DNA of 64,000 bases from Spirochaeta isovalerica (GTDB taxonomy: Bacteria; Spirochaetota; Spirochaetia; DSM-2461), in the NCBI RefSeq assembly GCF_014207565.1, contig NZ_JACHGJ010000003.1, forward strand, positions 173,944-237,943, written 5' to 3'. The translations under genes were made by a program, and so were the position numbers. The notes beneath the pieces were generated by a model. The model was not told the origin of the DNA, did no database searches, and was given only the letters and a program-made list of their open reading frames with translations. Within the stretch, counting starts at the first letter, position 1, and each line of letters starts with the position of its first letter. Positions 50,410 through 57,856 of the stretch are shown here, piece after piece.

Positions 50410-50460
50410 ATTCTCGATTATGTATTTTTTATTGTCAAGAATATTACCACATGATATAAA
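50410..50460. promoter_or_regulatory. Back-to-back leaderless promoters sharing a -35 region
   Basis: Plus strand: TTGTCA (50432-50437), 17 bases, TATAAA (50455-50460), six bases, ATG 50467. Minus strand: TTGACA (complement of 50433-50438), 17 bases, GAGAAT (50410-50415), seven bases, ATG 50402. The two -35 boxes overlap almost completely, and neither gene has a ribosome-binding site. Confidence 0.65.
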
Positions 50461-50466
50461 AGCTTC

Positions 50467-51534
50467 ATGAATCTGCTCGGATACACCTATGAGGATATTC
50501 TCGCCCTGGTCAAGGAAAACAAAATGGGGGGACGGGAAGAAGCTAAAAAACTCTTTAGTGATTTGTATGGAGAAGGGAGATGTGAGGCTGGTCGGAAGCA
50601 AGCGTCCAGCTCGCCTATGCAGCCCGGGCCGGGTAACGGATTCGTCTGCGATCTGCCTCCTGTCAGCGGTTCGATCGAGGAAGGGGGGACTATCAAGTTT
50701 CTGTTGAAACTCGAAGACGGGCTTGAGACGGAATCAATCATCCTGCCTATGGGCGGCCGCTACAATACGCTCTGCATTTCCTCCCAGATCGGATGCCGAT
50801 GGTCCTGCGCCTTCTGCGAGACGGGGAAAATGGGCCTTATCCGGAACCTGACCAAAGTGGAGATCCTCGCCCAGTTGATGACCGCCGAACTGGTTTATAA
50901 AAAACCAATCCGCAATATCGTTTTCATGGGCATGGGGGAGGCTTTTGACAATTTCGATAATGTTTTGGGGGCCATTGATATATTTACCCATCCCTGGGCC
51001 ATGAACATTCCCAAAAAATCGATCTGCATTTCAACTGTCGGCAATGTGCAGGGAATCAGCCGGCTGACAGAGCTGGCCCGGAAAGAGAGAGACAAAAATT
51101 ATCATAAGCTTCATCTGGCCGTGAGCCTCAACGGAGCAGATGATGCCGCAAGAAGTCATTTGATGCCCGTAAACCGCCGATGGCCTCTGGCCGAGCTGAA
51201 AGAGAGCCTGATGGAAACGGAGCAGTTCGGCAGGAAAGATCTGCTTTATTTTGAATATATCATGATCAAAGGGGTGACCGACGGCGAGGAAAACGGCCGG
51301 AAGCTCATCGATTTCGCCAAGGGGTTCCCGAAAATTACCGTCAATCTGATCCCCTTCAATCCCGGTAGAGATAGCGGGTTCGAGAAACCGACGGCTGAGG
51401 AGCTGGAGCGGTTTCACGAACAGCTGCTCACTGCGGGAATAAGAGTTTTTACCCGTAACAGCCAGGGCGAGCGCATCATGGCCGCTTGCGGCCAGCTGGG
51501 GAACCGCAAGTCAGAAAATACTGATAAAATGTGA
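50467..51534 (+). CDS. RlmN/Cfr-family radical SAM 23S rRNA methyltransferase-like protein
   Basis: This 355-residue protein has the radical SAM cluster in CRWSCAFC (C110, C114, C117) and both catalytic cysteines at the expected places: C103 (TLCISSQ) and C341 (AACGQL). The family methylates A2503 of 23S rRNA: RlmN at C2, Cfr at C8. Several positions follow Cfr rather than RlmN: MGMGEA instead of MGMGEP, ISTVG, LMPVNRRWP, and the compact 355-residue length. A unique 30-residue insertion (about 36-70) precedes the core. It is preceded by a leaderless promoter. Either a third branch or a Cfr-type enzyme; which methyl position is made is open. Confidence 0.8.
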   Translation: MNLLGYTYEDILALVKENKMGGREEAKKLFSDLYGEGRCEAGRKQASSSPMQPGPGNGFVCDLPPVSGSIEEGGTIKFLLKLEDGLETESIILPMGGRYNTLCISSQIGCRWSCAFCETGKMGLIRNLTKVEILAQLMTAELVYKKPIRNIVFMGMGEAFDNFDNVLGAIDIFTHPWAMNIPKKSICISTVGNVQGISRLTELARKERDKNYHKLHLAVSLNGADDAARSHLMPVNRRWPLAELKESLMETEQFGRKDLLYFEYIMIKGVTDGEENGRKLIDFAKGFPKITVNLIPFNPGRDSGFEKPTAEELERFHEQLLTAGIRVFTRNSQGERIMAACGQLGNRKSENTDKM

Positions 51535-51571
51535 TAAATTGGAATTACCCCAATGAAGGAGCATATTCCTG

Positions 51572-52594
51572 TTGTCTGAGTCTAAGGGAATCCGGAAAAT
51601 TTCATCAATCCTCTTACTGGGCAGCCTATCCATGCTGTTCGCTGAGGTCTTTTCCGGAGCTTCCCAATTGTGGTTCATTCAGCCATGGGGATGGCTGCTC
51701 ACTTTTCCTCTCTATCTAAGCCATGTTCTGTTCTTTATGTGGATCGCCTTTAAGCTGCATAAAACCTCGTTGCTACACCTCTACCTCTTCGGGGTTCTTT
51801 TCGGACTTTATGAATCATGGATCACGAAAGTGTTATGGGCGGGGTATATGAACGAAACGGGTCCCGGATTCGGTACTCTTTTCTCCCTTGCCATGCCTGA
51901 ATTCCCTATTCTTGTTTTTTTCTGGCATCCTCTCATGTCTTTTATTCTCCCTGTTCTCGTTTATGAAGTCCTGACAAAGCAGGTTCTGAATGAACATGAA
52001 TGGATTCTGCGAAAAAGCGTGAAAAAGTCAATTATACTTTCCGTTCTTTTGTTTTTGTTCAGCTCATTCCTGGCTAAGGGAAATCAGTTTGATCTCATAT
52101 CCGCCAACCTTTCCTTAGGCGGTACTTTGCTGCTGATCATTCTTCTGTTTTTTATTTCAGGAAACCCGGATTCTTCAATTTTCTATTACCGGCGAAAGCC
52201 ATCTATTGCGATTGTGATTTATTTGATTCTTCTCTATACGGCCTCTTTTTTCTTGCTTGTCCAGGATAGAATTCCCCTTGCGATTCTTCCTTTTGTGTCG
52301 ATCATAGTCTGTTATATTATCGTCTTCCTTCTGATCGGGCGCTCCAAGAGGTCCCGGAGTTCTTTCCGGCAAACAGAAAAAAACCTGTACTCTCCGGTTG
52401 ATTTGATCCCCTTCGCTCTGATATCAATGATTTCAATCAATTTAACCTGTCTGTTGCCTGATGTCAGCAATGTTCTGTTAATCATGAGTTACTTAGCCCT
52501 GATCCCGGCGGGTATGGCCATATTTCTCGGGATAGCCCTTCGGATCTTTGCCGCTTCTATTTTCAGAAAATGTAATCATTGTGATTCTAAATAA
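51572..52594 (+). CDS. Hypothetical multi-pass membrane protein
   Basis: This 340-residue protein starts at a TTG with AAGGAG ten bases upstream. It has about nine hydrophobic helices, no recognised domain, and a charged loop after helix 5 or 6 (QDRIPLA, RSKRSRSSFRQTEKN). The segment WAGYMNETGPGFGTLFSLAMPEFPILVFFWHPLMSF contains polar residues inside the hydrophobic stretch, suggesting a functional membrane core. It lies 37 bases after the RlmN-like gene and before the second acyl-CoA ligase. Family unknown. Confidence 0.65.
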   Translation: MSESKGIRKISSILLLGSLSMLFAEVFSGASQLWFIQPWGWLLTFPLYLSHVLFFMWIAFKLHKTSLLHLYLFGVLFGLYESWITKVLWAGYMNETGPGFGTLFSLAMPEFPILVFFWHPLMSFILPVLVYEVLTKQVLNEHEWILRKSVKKSIILSVLLFLFSSFLAKGNQFDLISANLSLGGTLLLIILLFFISGNPDSSIFYYRRKPSIAIVIYLILLYTASFFLLVQDRIPLAILPFVSIIVCYIIVFLLIGRSKRSRSSFRQTEKNLYSPVDLIPFALISMISINLTCLLPDVSNVLLIMSYLALIPAGMAIFLGIALRIFAASIFRKCNHCDSK

Positions 52595-52600
52595 ACACAA

Positions 52601-52630
52601 TTGCGATATCTGTCAGACTCATGATATTAT
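52601..52630 (+). promoter_or_regulatory. Leaderless promoter of acyl-CoA ligase copy 2
   Basis: TTGCGA (52601-52606) and TATTAT (52625-52630) are 18 bases apart, and the -10 ends seven bases before the ATG at 52638. No ribosome-binding site. Confidence 0.55.
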
Positions 52631-52637
52631 ACAACCT

Positions 52638-54242
52638 ATGAATATGACATTTAGCCAATTAGTGGAAAACCATAATGTCTCCGATAAGGCAAAGGCTTTT
52701 GGTTTTCTGGGGAAGGATTTCCTGACCTACGGTGATGTGAAGTCACTGATAAAATCTTTAAAAAACGAATTGATTTATAGAGGAATAGAGAAGGGCGACC
52801 GCATCGCTCTGTTCAGTGAAAACCAGCCTCACTGGGGCGTGGTTTATCTGGCCGTGACATCTCTGGGGGCGGTTATCGTTCCCATTCTGCCGGAGTTCGC
52901 CTCGAAAGCTGTGGTAAACATTCTGGACCACAGCGGAGCGAAACTCCTTTTCGCTTCGGAAAAACAGCGAAGAAAACTGGAAGAGGCCGGTTTGTCCCTG
53001 CCGGTTTTCAAACTGGAGGATCTGGAGCCTGTGGATGGGAACAAAGCCGATAAAACCCTGTATGAGAAAGACTTTGCCCTTGAGGAAGACGATCTTGCCG
53101 CCATTCTCTATACATCGGGAACCACGGGCAATTCCAAAGGGGTTATGCTGAGTCACAGGAATATTCTTTCCAATGTGGAAGCATCCTATCAGATCATCGC
53201 CATTTCCGAAGAAGACCGCTTTCTCAGTCTTCTGCCCCTGGCCCATACCTACGAATGCACTCTGGGATTGCTGTTTCCCTTTACGAACGGTTCTTCGGTA
53301 ACTTACATCGAAGGCGTTCCTTCGCCCCGTATTCTCATGGATGCGCTGGCCAGGGTTAAACCGACTATGATCCTTTCGGTTCCTCTGCTCATCGAGAAAA
53401 TATACCGGTCCAAGGTTGCGGGACTCTTTCATTCCAGAAAGATCACATCAATACTCTATTCGCTGCCTCCGACGCGGTTTTTACTGAATCATATTGCCGG
53501 GAAAAAGCTGTTGAAAGCTTTCGGCGGGGAATTGCGCTTTTTCGGTATCGGTGGAGCGCCCCTGGGACCGGATGTGGAGCGTTTTCTCAAAGACAGCAGA
53601 TTTCCCTATTCCATCGGCTACGGTCTGACGGAAACTTCGCCGCTTCTGGCGGGAGACAATCCTTCTATTCAGAGATTCCGGTCTACGGGAAATCCCGTTT
53701 TTAACGGAGAATTGAGAATAGGCGAACCGGATCGCAGGACGGGAGTCGGGGAAATACAGGCTAAAGGGCCCAATATCATGCTCGGCTACTACAAGGATGA
53801 AGAGCGGACAGCGGAAGTCTTTACAGAAGACGGCTGGTTCCGCACGGGAGATCTGGGAAAAATGACACAGGACGGCCGGCTTTTTATCAAAGGCCGGAAG
53901 AAAAACCTGATTCTCGGTTCCAATGGAGAGAATATCTATCCCGAAGAGATTGAATCTCTTATCAATGAGAACGAGTATGTGGAAGAATCGGTTATCACCC
54001 AGAAAGGGAAAGAGCTTGTGGCTTTTATCTATCTCAATGCGGAAAAGCTGACGGCGGACCTGAAGAATATGAAGCTTCCCACTGAGAAGTTCGAGGAATA
54101 CAAAGCTTCCCTTCTCGACAGAATCCGCCAGGAGGTCAATAAGCATCTCAATGCGGGCATACGGCTCAGTTCTCTTATTGAGCAGAAGATTCCCTTCGAG
54201 AAAACTCCTTCGATGAAGATTAAAAGGTATTTATATATCTGA
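52638..54242 (+). CDS. Long-chain fatty-acid-CoA ligase (AMP-binding), copy 2
   Basis: This 534-residue protein begins at MNMTFSQLVENHNVSDKAK; the frame upstream runs through the preceding membrane-protein gene and is rejected. It has ILYTSGTTGNSKGVML (about 157), GYGLTETSPLLAG, GWFRTGDLGKM and the C-terminal lysine in KTPSMKIKRYLYI. It is an acyl-CoA ligase of the same long-chain subfamily as the 10832 gene (shared AFGGELR/AFGGRLE, ILGSNGENIYPEEIE/IVGPSGENIYPEVIE) and converts free fatty acids to acyl-CoA. Two copies may have different chain preferences. A terminator follows at 54264-54292. Confidence 0.9.
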   Translation: MNMTFSQLVENHNVSDKAKAFGFLGKDFLTYGDVKSLIKSLKNELIYRGIEKGDRIALFSENQPHWGVVYLAVTSLGAVIVPILPEFASKAVVNILDHSGAKLLFASEKQRRKLEEAGLSLPVFKLEDLEPVDGNKADKTLYEKDFALEEDDLAAILYTSGTTGNSKGVMLSHRNILSNVEASYQIIAISEEDRFLSLLPLAHTYECTLGLLFPFTNGSSVTYIEGVPSPRILMDALARVKPTMILSVPLLIEKIYRSKVAGLFHSRKITSILYSLPPTRFLLNHIAGKKLLKAFGGELRFFGIGGAPLGPDVERFLKDSRFPYSIGYGLTETSPLLAGDNPSIQRFRSTGNPVFNGELRIGEPDRRTGVGEIQAKGPNIMLGYYKDEERTAEVFTEDGWFRTGDLGKMTQDGRLFIKGRKKNLILGSNGENIYPEEIESLINENEYVEESVITQKGKELVAFIYLNAEKLTADLKNMKLPTEKFEEYKASLLDRIRQEVNKHLNAGIRLSSLIEQKIPFEKTPSMKIKRYLYI

Positions 54243-54263
54243 TAGAATCTTTTTCTCTCATTA

Positions 54264-54292
54264 AGAGCCTCCCTCCCCGGGAGGCTTTTTGT
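54264..54292 (+). terminator. Terminator of acyl-CoA ligase copy 2
   Basis: AGCCTCC and GGAGGCT form a stem around a C-rich loop followed by TTTTTG. Confidence 0.85.
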
Positions 54293-54406
54293 TTGCCCAG
54301 TCAGTTCATTTAGAGGTGAAAATCCATTTATTATGCGATTTCGGTCAGTTCCACCAGATCTATTGGTAAAAATTGCCGATTTAACCGGAATTTCTCTCCC
54401 GGGGAT

Positions 54407-54422
54407 GAAAAAAACCGGTTTT
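54407..54422 (+). promoter_or_regulatory. Shared upstream box of the sigma-54 promoters (copy 1)
   Basis: GAAAAAAACCGGTTTT, containing a perfect AAAACCGGTTTT palindrome, ends 7 bases before the -24 element of the PspC promoter. The same box, with one central base fewer, ends 17 bases upstream of the sigma-54 elements at 60173 and 61063. Confidence 0.65.
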
Positions 54423-54429
54423 AAAAACT

Positions 54430-54445
54430 TGGCACAACCTTTGCA
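54430..54445 (+). promoter_or_regulatory. Sigma-54 promoter of the PspC operon
   Basis: TGGCACAACCTTTGCA matches the TGGCAC-N5-TTGCA consensus perfectly with GG-N10-GC spacing. The predicted start is near 54456, 29 bases before the ATG. Confidence 0.85.
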
Positions 54446-54484
54446 ATATAGATATCAGAAAGCAAAGAAGAGAGGTTTTGAAAT

Positions 54485-54853
54485 ATGAAAGTTTACAGAT
54501 CAAGAGAAGGTAAAATATTCGGAGTTTGTCAGGGATTGGCCGATTCCACAGGCTATTCAGCTAAATACTGGAGAATCGCTGCAGTCGTAGCGGCATTCTT
54601 TACAGCCGGATGGGCTATCGCCGCTTATATCATCGCGGCATTTGTTCTTCCTGTCAGAAGACCGGAAGGGTATGATTCCAAAGGTTTCAAAGAGAATTTC
54701 GAAGATTTGAGGGATGACGCCGAAGCTTTTGTAAAAAGAGAGTACAGTGAGTTCAAGGAAGCCGGTGCCGATGCATCGAAGACCAGGAAGGAAAGGAAAG
54801 ATGCCAAAGCGGCATCGGCAGGCGATTCAAAAATCGATCCTGAAAAAGCTTGA
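54485..54853 (+). CDS. PspC-domain envelope protein
   Basis: This 122-residue protein has a PspC domain at residues 1-58 (KVYRSREGKIFGVCQGLADSTG, then one membrane helix WRIAAVVAAFFTAGWAIAAYIIAAFVLP) followed by a charged, coiled-coil-like C-terminal tail. PspC belongs to phage-shock systems that respond to membrane damage. In enteric bacteria psp genes are also sigma-54-driven (by PspF), so the promoter at 54430 supports a stress role. No pspA, pspB or pspF gene lies nearby; a 61-residue protein follows in the same operon. AGAGAGG precedes the ATG. Confidence 0.85.
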   Translation: MKVYRSREGKIFGVCQGLADSTGYSAKYWRIAAVVAAFFTAGWAIAAYIIAAFVLPVRRPEGYDSKGFKENFEDLRDDAEAFVKREYSEFKEAGADASKTRKERKDAKAASAGDSKIDPEKA

Positions 54854-54877
54854 TTTCAGGGAAAGAGGGAGTGATAT

Positions 54878-55063
54878 ATGTTAAACGGATATAGTTTCAG
54901 TAACGAACAGTTTGTATCCTTTATGAATAGGGAAAATCTGAAAAAGTATGATGCTGCGGCAAAAATCTACCTGATGAACAGAAGGTCGGGACAAGAGATA
55001 ATCATAGTTTCCGAAGAAAGATTTGCTGAATACAGGGGAAAAGGGCTGAAGTCGATAGCCTAG
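54878..55063 (+). CDS. Small protein downstream of PspC
   Basis: This 61-residue protein begins MLNGYSFSNEQFVSFMN and has a GGGAGTG ribosome-binding site. It is predicted to be a mixed alpha/beta soluble protein with no membrane helix, and is followed by a strong terminator. Co-transcription with the PspC gene from a sigma-54 promoter makes it a candidate cytosolic partner. No family recognised. Confidence 0.7.
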   Translation: MLNGYSFSNEQFVSFMNRENLKKYDAAAKIYLMNRRSGQEIIIVSEERFAEYRGKGLKSIA

Positions 55064-55077
55064 AAATAATATATCAG

Positions 55078-55113
55078 AAAGAGAAGCCGTCCTGCAGGGC
55101 GGCTTCTCTTTTT
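55078..55113 (+). terminator. Terminator of the PspC operon
   Basis: AAAGAGAAGCCG and CGGCTTCTCTTT form a 12-base stem with a CCTGCAGG-type loop, followed by a T run. Confidence 0.9.
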
Positions 55114-55162
55114 GTCTTCCCGTCTTGACAAGAAGGGCCAAAGGATTTAAACGGTTGCTTAT

Positions 55163-56800
55163 ATGAAAGCAAATTCCTTTTTCTATCCCAAGTTTTTTTC
55201 ACTGATCCGTTCCGGCCTGGACCGCAGACAGATGGTCCAGGATGTCCTGGCCGGTGTGGTGGTCGGTATTGTCGCTCTGCCGCTCTGCATCGCTTTCGCC
55301 GTTGCTTCTGGTGTTGATCCCGGCAAAGGGCTCGTTACCGGAATTCTGGCGGGATTCATCATCTCCTTCCTCGGTGGGAGCCGCGTTCAGATCGGAGGTC
55401 CGACCGGAGCATTTGTCATTCTCATTTTCGGTTTCGTACAGTCCTACGGATTCGCCGGTCTTTTTTATTCGACGATCATTGCGGGAATTCTCCTTATCCT
55501 CTTCGGGGTTCTGAAGCTGGGGAATCTGCTCAAATACATTCCCCATCCCCTCATAACAGGTTTTACAAGCGGCATTGCCCTGGTCATTTTTTCGACGCAG
55601 ATTAAAGATGCCCTGGGATTGCCTATTGAAAAGGTTCCCGCTGATTTTCTGGAGAAATGGTCGCTTTTTATCCGGAAGGCCGGCGATTTCAATCCCTATT
55701 CTCTGGTGCTGACTCTTGCTTCCATTGCCCTTATCCTGATTCTGAGAAAAGTGACCAAGCGCATTCCCGGATCTTTTGTCTCCATTATTCTCCTCAGCGG
55801 AGCCGCAGCTCTTTTCCGCCTGCCCGTGGAAACAGTCGGCTCGCTCTACGGAGCCATTCCCCGATCTTTCCATTTCGGAATACCCGCCTTCGATCCGGGA
55901 TTTCTCCCTGCTTATTTTCAGGCCGGACTGGCCATTGCCCTGCTGGGGGGTATCGAATCCCTTCTCTCAGCCACGGTAGCCGACGGGATGATAAGCGGCA
56001 ACCATCGCTCCAATACGGAACTCATAGCCCAGGGAATCGCCAATATCGTCACTCCCTTTTTCGGCGGGATACCGGCGACAGGAGCACTGGCCAGGACCGC
56101 TGCCAATGTGAAAAACGGCGGGCGCACCCCTCTGGCGGGGATCGTCCATTCGCTGACACTTTTATCCATCATGCTTTTCTTCGGTCCCTATGCCGTTTAC
56201 ATCCCCATGGCCGTTCTGGCGGGGATTCTTATTGTCGTGGCATACGACATGAGCGAGCTTCATGCATTCAAAGCCTATCTGAAAGGAAACATGTATGACA
56301 GGATTATCCTTCTCGTCACATTTCTGCTGACGGTTTTTGTCGATCTGGTAGCGGCCATCGAAGTGGGCATCGTTCTTTCGAGCCTCCTCTTTATGAAGAG
56401 AATGTCCGATATTGCCGAGAAAAGAATCGACCATGTGGTGGATCTCGATGTCATTGACGATTACTCGGCTCTGCCTTCCCGTATAGGAATCTATGAAATC
56501 AGCGGTCCGCTTTTTTTCGCTTCGGCCCGGCGTTACATCGAGCTGATGAAAGAACTGGGAATCAGGAAAGATGTGATTATAATCCGCATGCGCCATGTTT
56601 CCTTTATTGATAAAACGGGGATGAATACTTTTGCCGATGCGGTGCGCTTTCTCCACTCCCGGAAGATCGATGTCGTCCTGTCCGGGCTTAATGATGAAGT
56701 TTTGCTGAAGCTGAAGAACAACGGCATGGACAGGTGGATTCCCGAAGAAAATATCTGCAGCTCCTTCAAGGATGCTGTAGCCAGGGCTGAATCCCTCTGA
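55163..56800 (+). CDS. SulP-family anion transporter
   Basis: This 545-residue protein has 12 or more membrane segments with the SulP signature (DVLAGVVVGIVALPLCIAFAVASGVDPGKGL, GPTGAFVILIFG), and a C-terminal STAS domain (about 440-545: YSALPSRIGIYEISGPLFFASARRYIELMKELG, then RMRHVSFIDKTGMNTFADAV). It imports sulfate, bicarbonate or another anion. TTGACA (55125-55130) lies upstream, with a poor -10 and a very short leader before the ATG. Confidence 0.92.
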   Translation: MKANSFFYPKFFSLIRSGLDRRQMVQDVLAGVVVGIVALPLCIAFAVASGVDPGKGLVTGILAGFIISFLGGSRVQIGGPTGAFVILIFGFVQSYGFAGLFYSTIIAGILLILFGVLKLGNLLKYIPHPLITGFTSGIALVIFSTQIKDALGLPIEKVPADFLEKWSLFIRKAGDFNPYSLVLTLASIALILILRKVTKRIPGSFVSIILLSGAAALFRLPVETVGSLYGAIPRSFHFGIPAFDPGFLPAYFQAGLAIALLGGIESLLSATVADGMISGNHRSNTELIAQGIANIVTPFFGGIPATGALARTAANVKNGGRTPLAGIVHSLTLLSIMLFFGPYAVYIPMAVLAGILIVVAYDMSELHAFKAYLKGNMYDRIILLVTFLLTVFVDLVAAIEVGIVLSSLLFMKRMSDIAEKRIDHVVDLDVIDDYSALPSRIGIYEISGPLFFASARRYIELMKELGIRKDVIIIRMRHVSFIDKTGMNTFADAVRFLHSRKIDVVLSGLNDEVLLKLKNNGMDRWIPEENICSSFKDAVARAESL

Positions 56801-56821
56801 GGGAAGTACGATAAAAAGCTC

Positions 56822-56850
56822 TTGTCTCTTTTTTCCCGTCCCGTTAACAT
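56822..56850 (+). promoter_or_regulatory. Leaderless promoter of rlmF
   Basis: TTGTCT (56822-56827), 17 bases, TAACAT (56845-56850), seven bases, ATG 56858. No ribosome-binding site. This supports the ATG at 56858 over the upstream TTG. Confidence 0.5.
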
Positions 56851-56857
56851 ATGGACC

Positions 56858-57790
56858 ATGGCTGATCTGCACGAACGAAACCCCCATTCCGGGTTATACG
56901 ATTTTGATGCTCTTGTTAAAAGTCTCCCCGAACTGGAGCAGGCTGTGGTTTCGAACCCCACGGGGGAGAAGACAATCGATTTTTCCGATGCCCGTTCCGT
57001 TTTTCTCCTCAATAAGGCTCTGGTGCGCTATTACTATAAAGTTGAAAACTGGCAGATCCCCGAGGGATATCTCTGCCCTGCTGTCCCGGGCCGGGCCGAT
57101 CATATTCATTACGCCGCCGATCTGCTGGGAGAGTATACGGGAGGAGACATACCCCGGGGAAGAAAGGTTCATGTTCTGGATACGGGGACGGGAGCCGGCT
57201 GTATCTACCCCGTCATCGGCTGCGGAGCCTTCGGGTGGAAATTTACCGCTTCGGAGATCGATCCTCTATCCCTTAAGATGTCCAGGCTGATCGTTCAGAC
57301 AAATCCTTCTATCAGCAAGCTGGTAAAAGTGAAACAGCAGAAACAGAAGCAGTTCATCTTCCGCAATATTATCGAAGAGAGGGACTTTTTCGATCTGACA
57401 GTCTGCAATCCTCCTTTTTTCGCATCTCAGAAGGAAGCCGTCGAAGCGAACAGAGAGAAATGGAGAAAAATGACCGGAGAAGAGAGTCCCGGGAACCTCA
57501 ATTTCGGCGGAATGGAGAATGAACTGTGGTATCCCGGCGGAGAAGCGGCATTCATCGGCAAAATGATCCGGGAAAGCGCTGAATTCGCCGATCAGGTTAA
57601 CTGGTTCACTTCCCTTGTTTCCCGAAAGGAAAACCTGGCTATTCTGGAAAAACAGCTGTCCCGGGAAAAGACAGCAGCCTTCAAAACTATTTCCATGAGC
57701 CAGGGAAACAAGAACAGCCGCCTTCTGGCCTGGACATTTATGAGCGAATCCAGGAGACAATCTCTGGCTGATAAGTATAAAAAAGCCTAA
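56858..57790 (+). CDS. rlmF: 23S rRNA (adenine-1618-N6)-methyltransferase
   Basis: This 310-residue protein has the RlmF N-terminal domain (LHERNPHSGLYDFDALVKSLPEL, PAVPGRADHIHYAADLL), the SAM-binding motif HVLDTGTGAGCIYP, and the catalytic NPPF in VCNPPFFAS. It methylates N6 of A1618 in 23S rRNA. Its length of about 310 matches E. coli RlmF. An in-frame TTG at 56822 would add a 12-residue tail not seen in the family; it coincides with the -35 of the promoter. It is between SulP and the chemoreceptor. Confidence 0.9.
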   Translation: MADLHERNPHSGLYDFDALVKSLPELEQAVVSNPTGEKTIDFSDARSVFLLNKALVRYYYKVENWQIPEGYLCPAVPGRADHIHYAADLLGEYTGGDIPRGRKVHVLDTGTGAGCIYPVIGCGAFGWKFTASEIDPLSLKMSRLIVQTNPSISKLVKVKQQKQKQFIFRNIIEERDFFDLTVCNPPFFASQKEAVEANREKWRKMTGEESPGNLNFGGMENELWYPGGEAAFIGKMIRESAEFADQVNWFTSLVSRKENLAILEKQLSREKTAAFKTISMSQGNKNSRLLAWTFMSESRRQSLADKYKKA

Positions 57791-57856
57791 TTTTAAACAA
57801 TTTCCTATTGAAAGAGCTGAATCGGCTATTACACTTTATATAGCGAGGAGGCATCC

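Noticed and set aside
57791-57856. Sigma-28-type promoter before the chemoreceptor
   Set aside because: Only TAAA and a poor GCTGAATC are seen, and the spacing of 18 differs from the expected 15.
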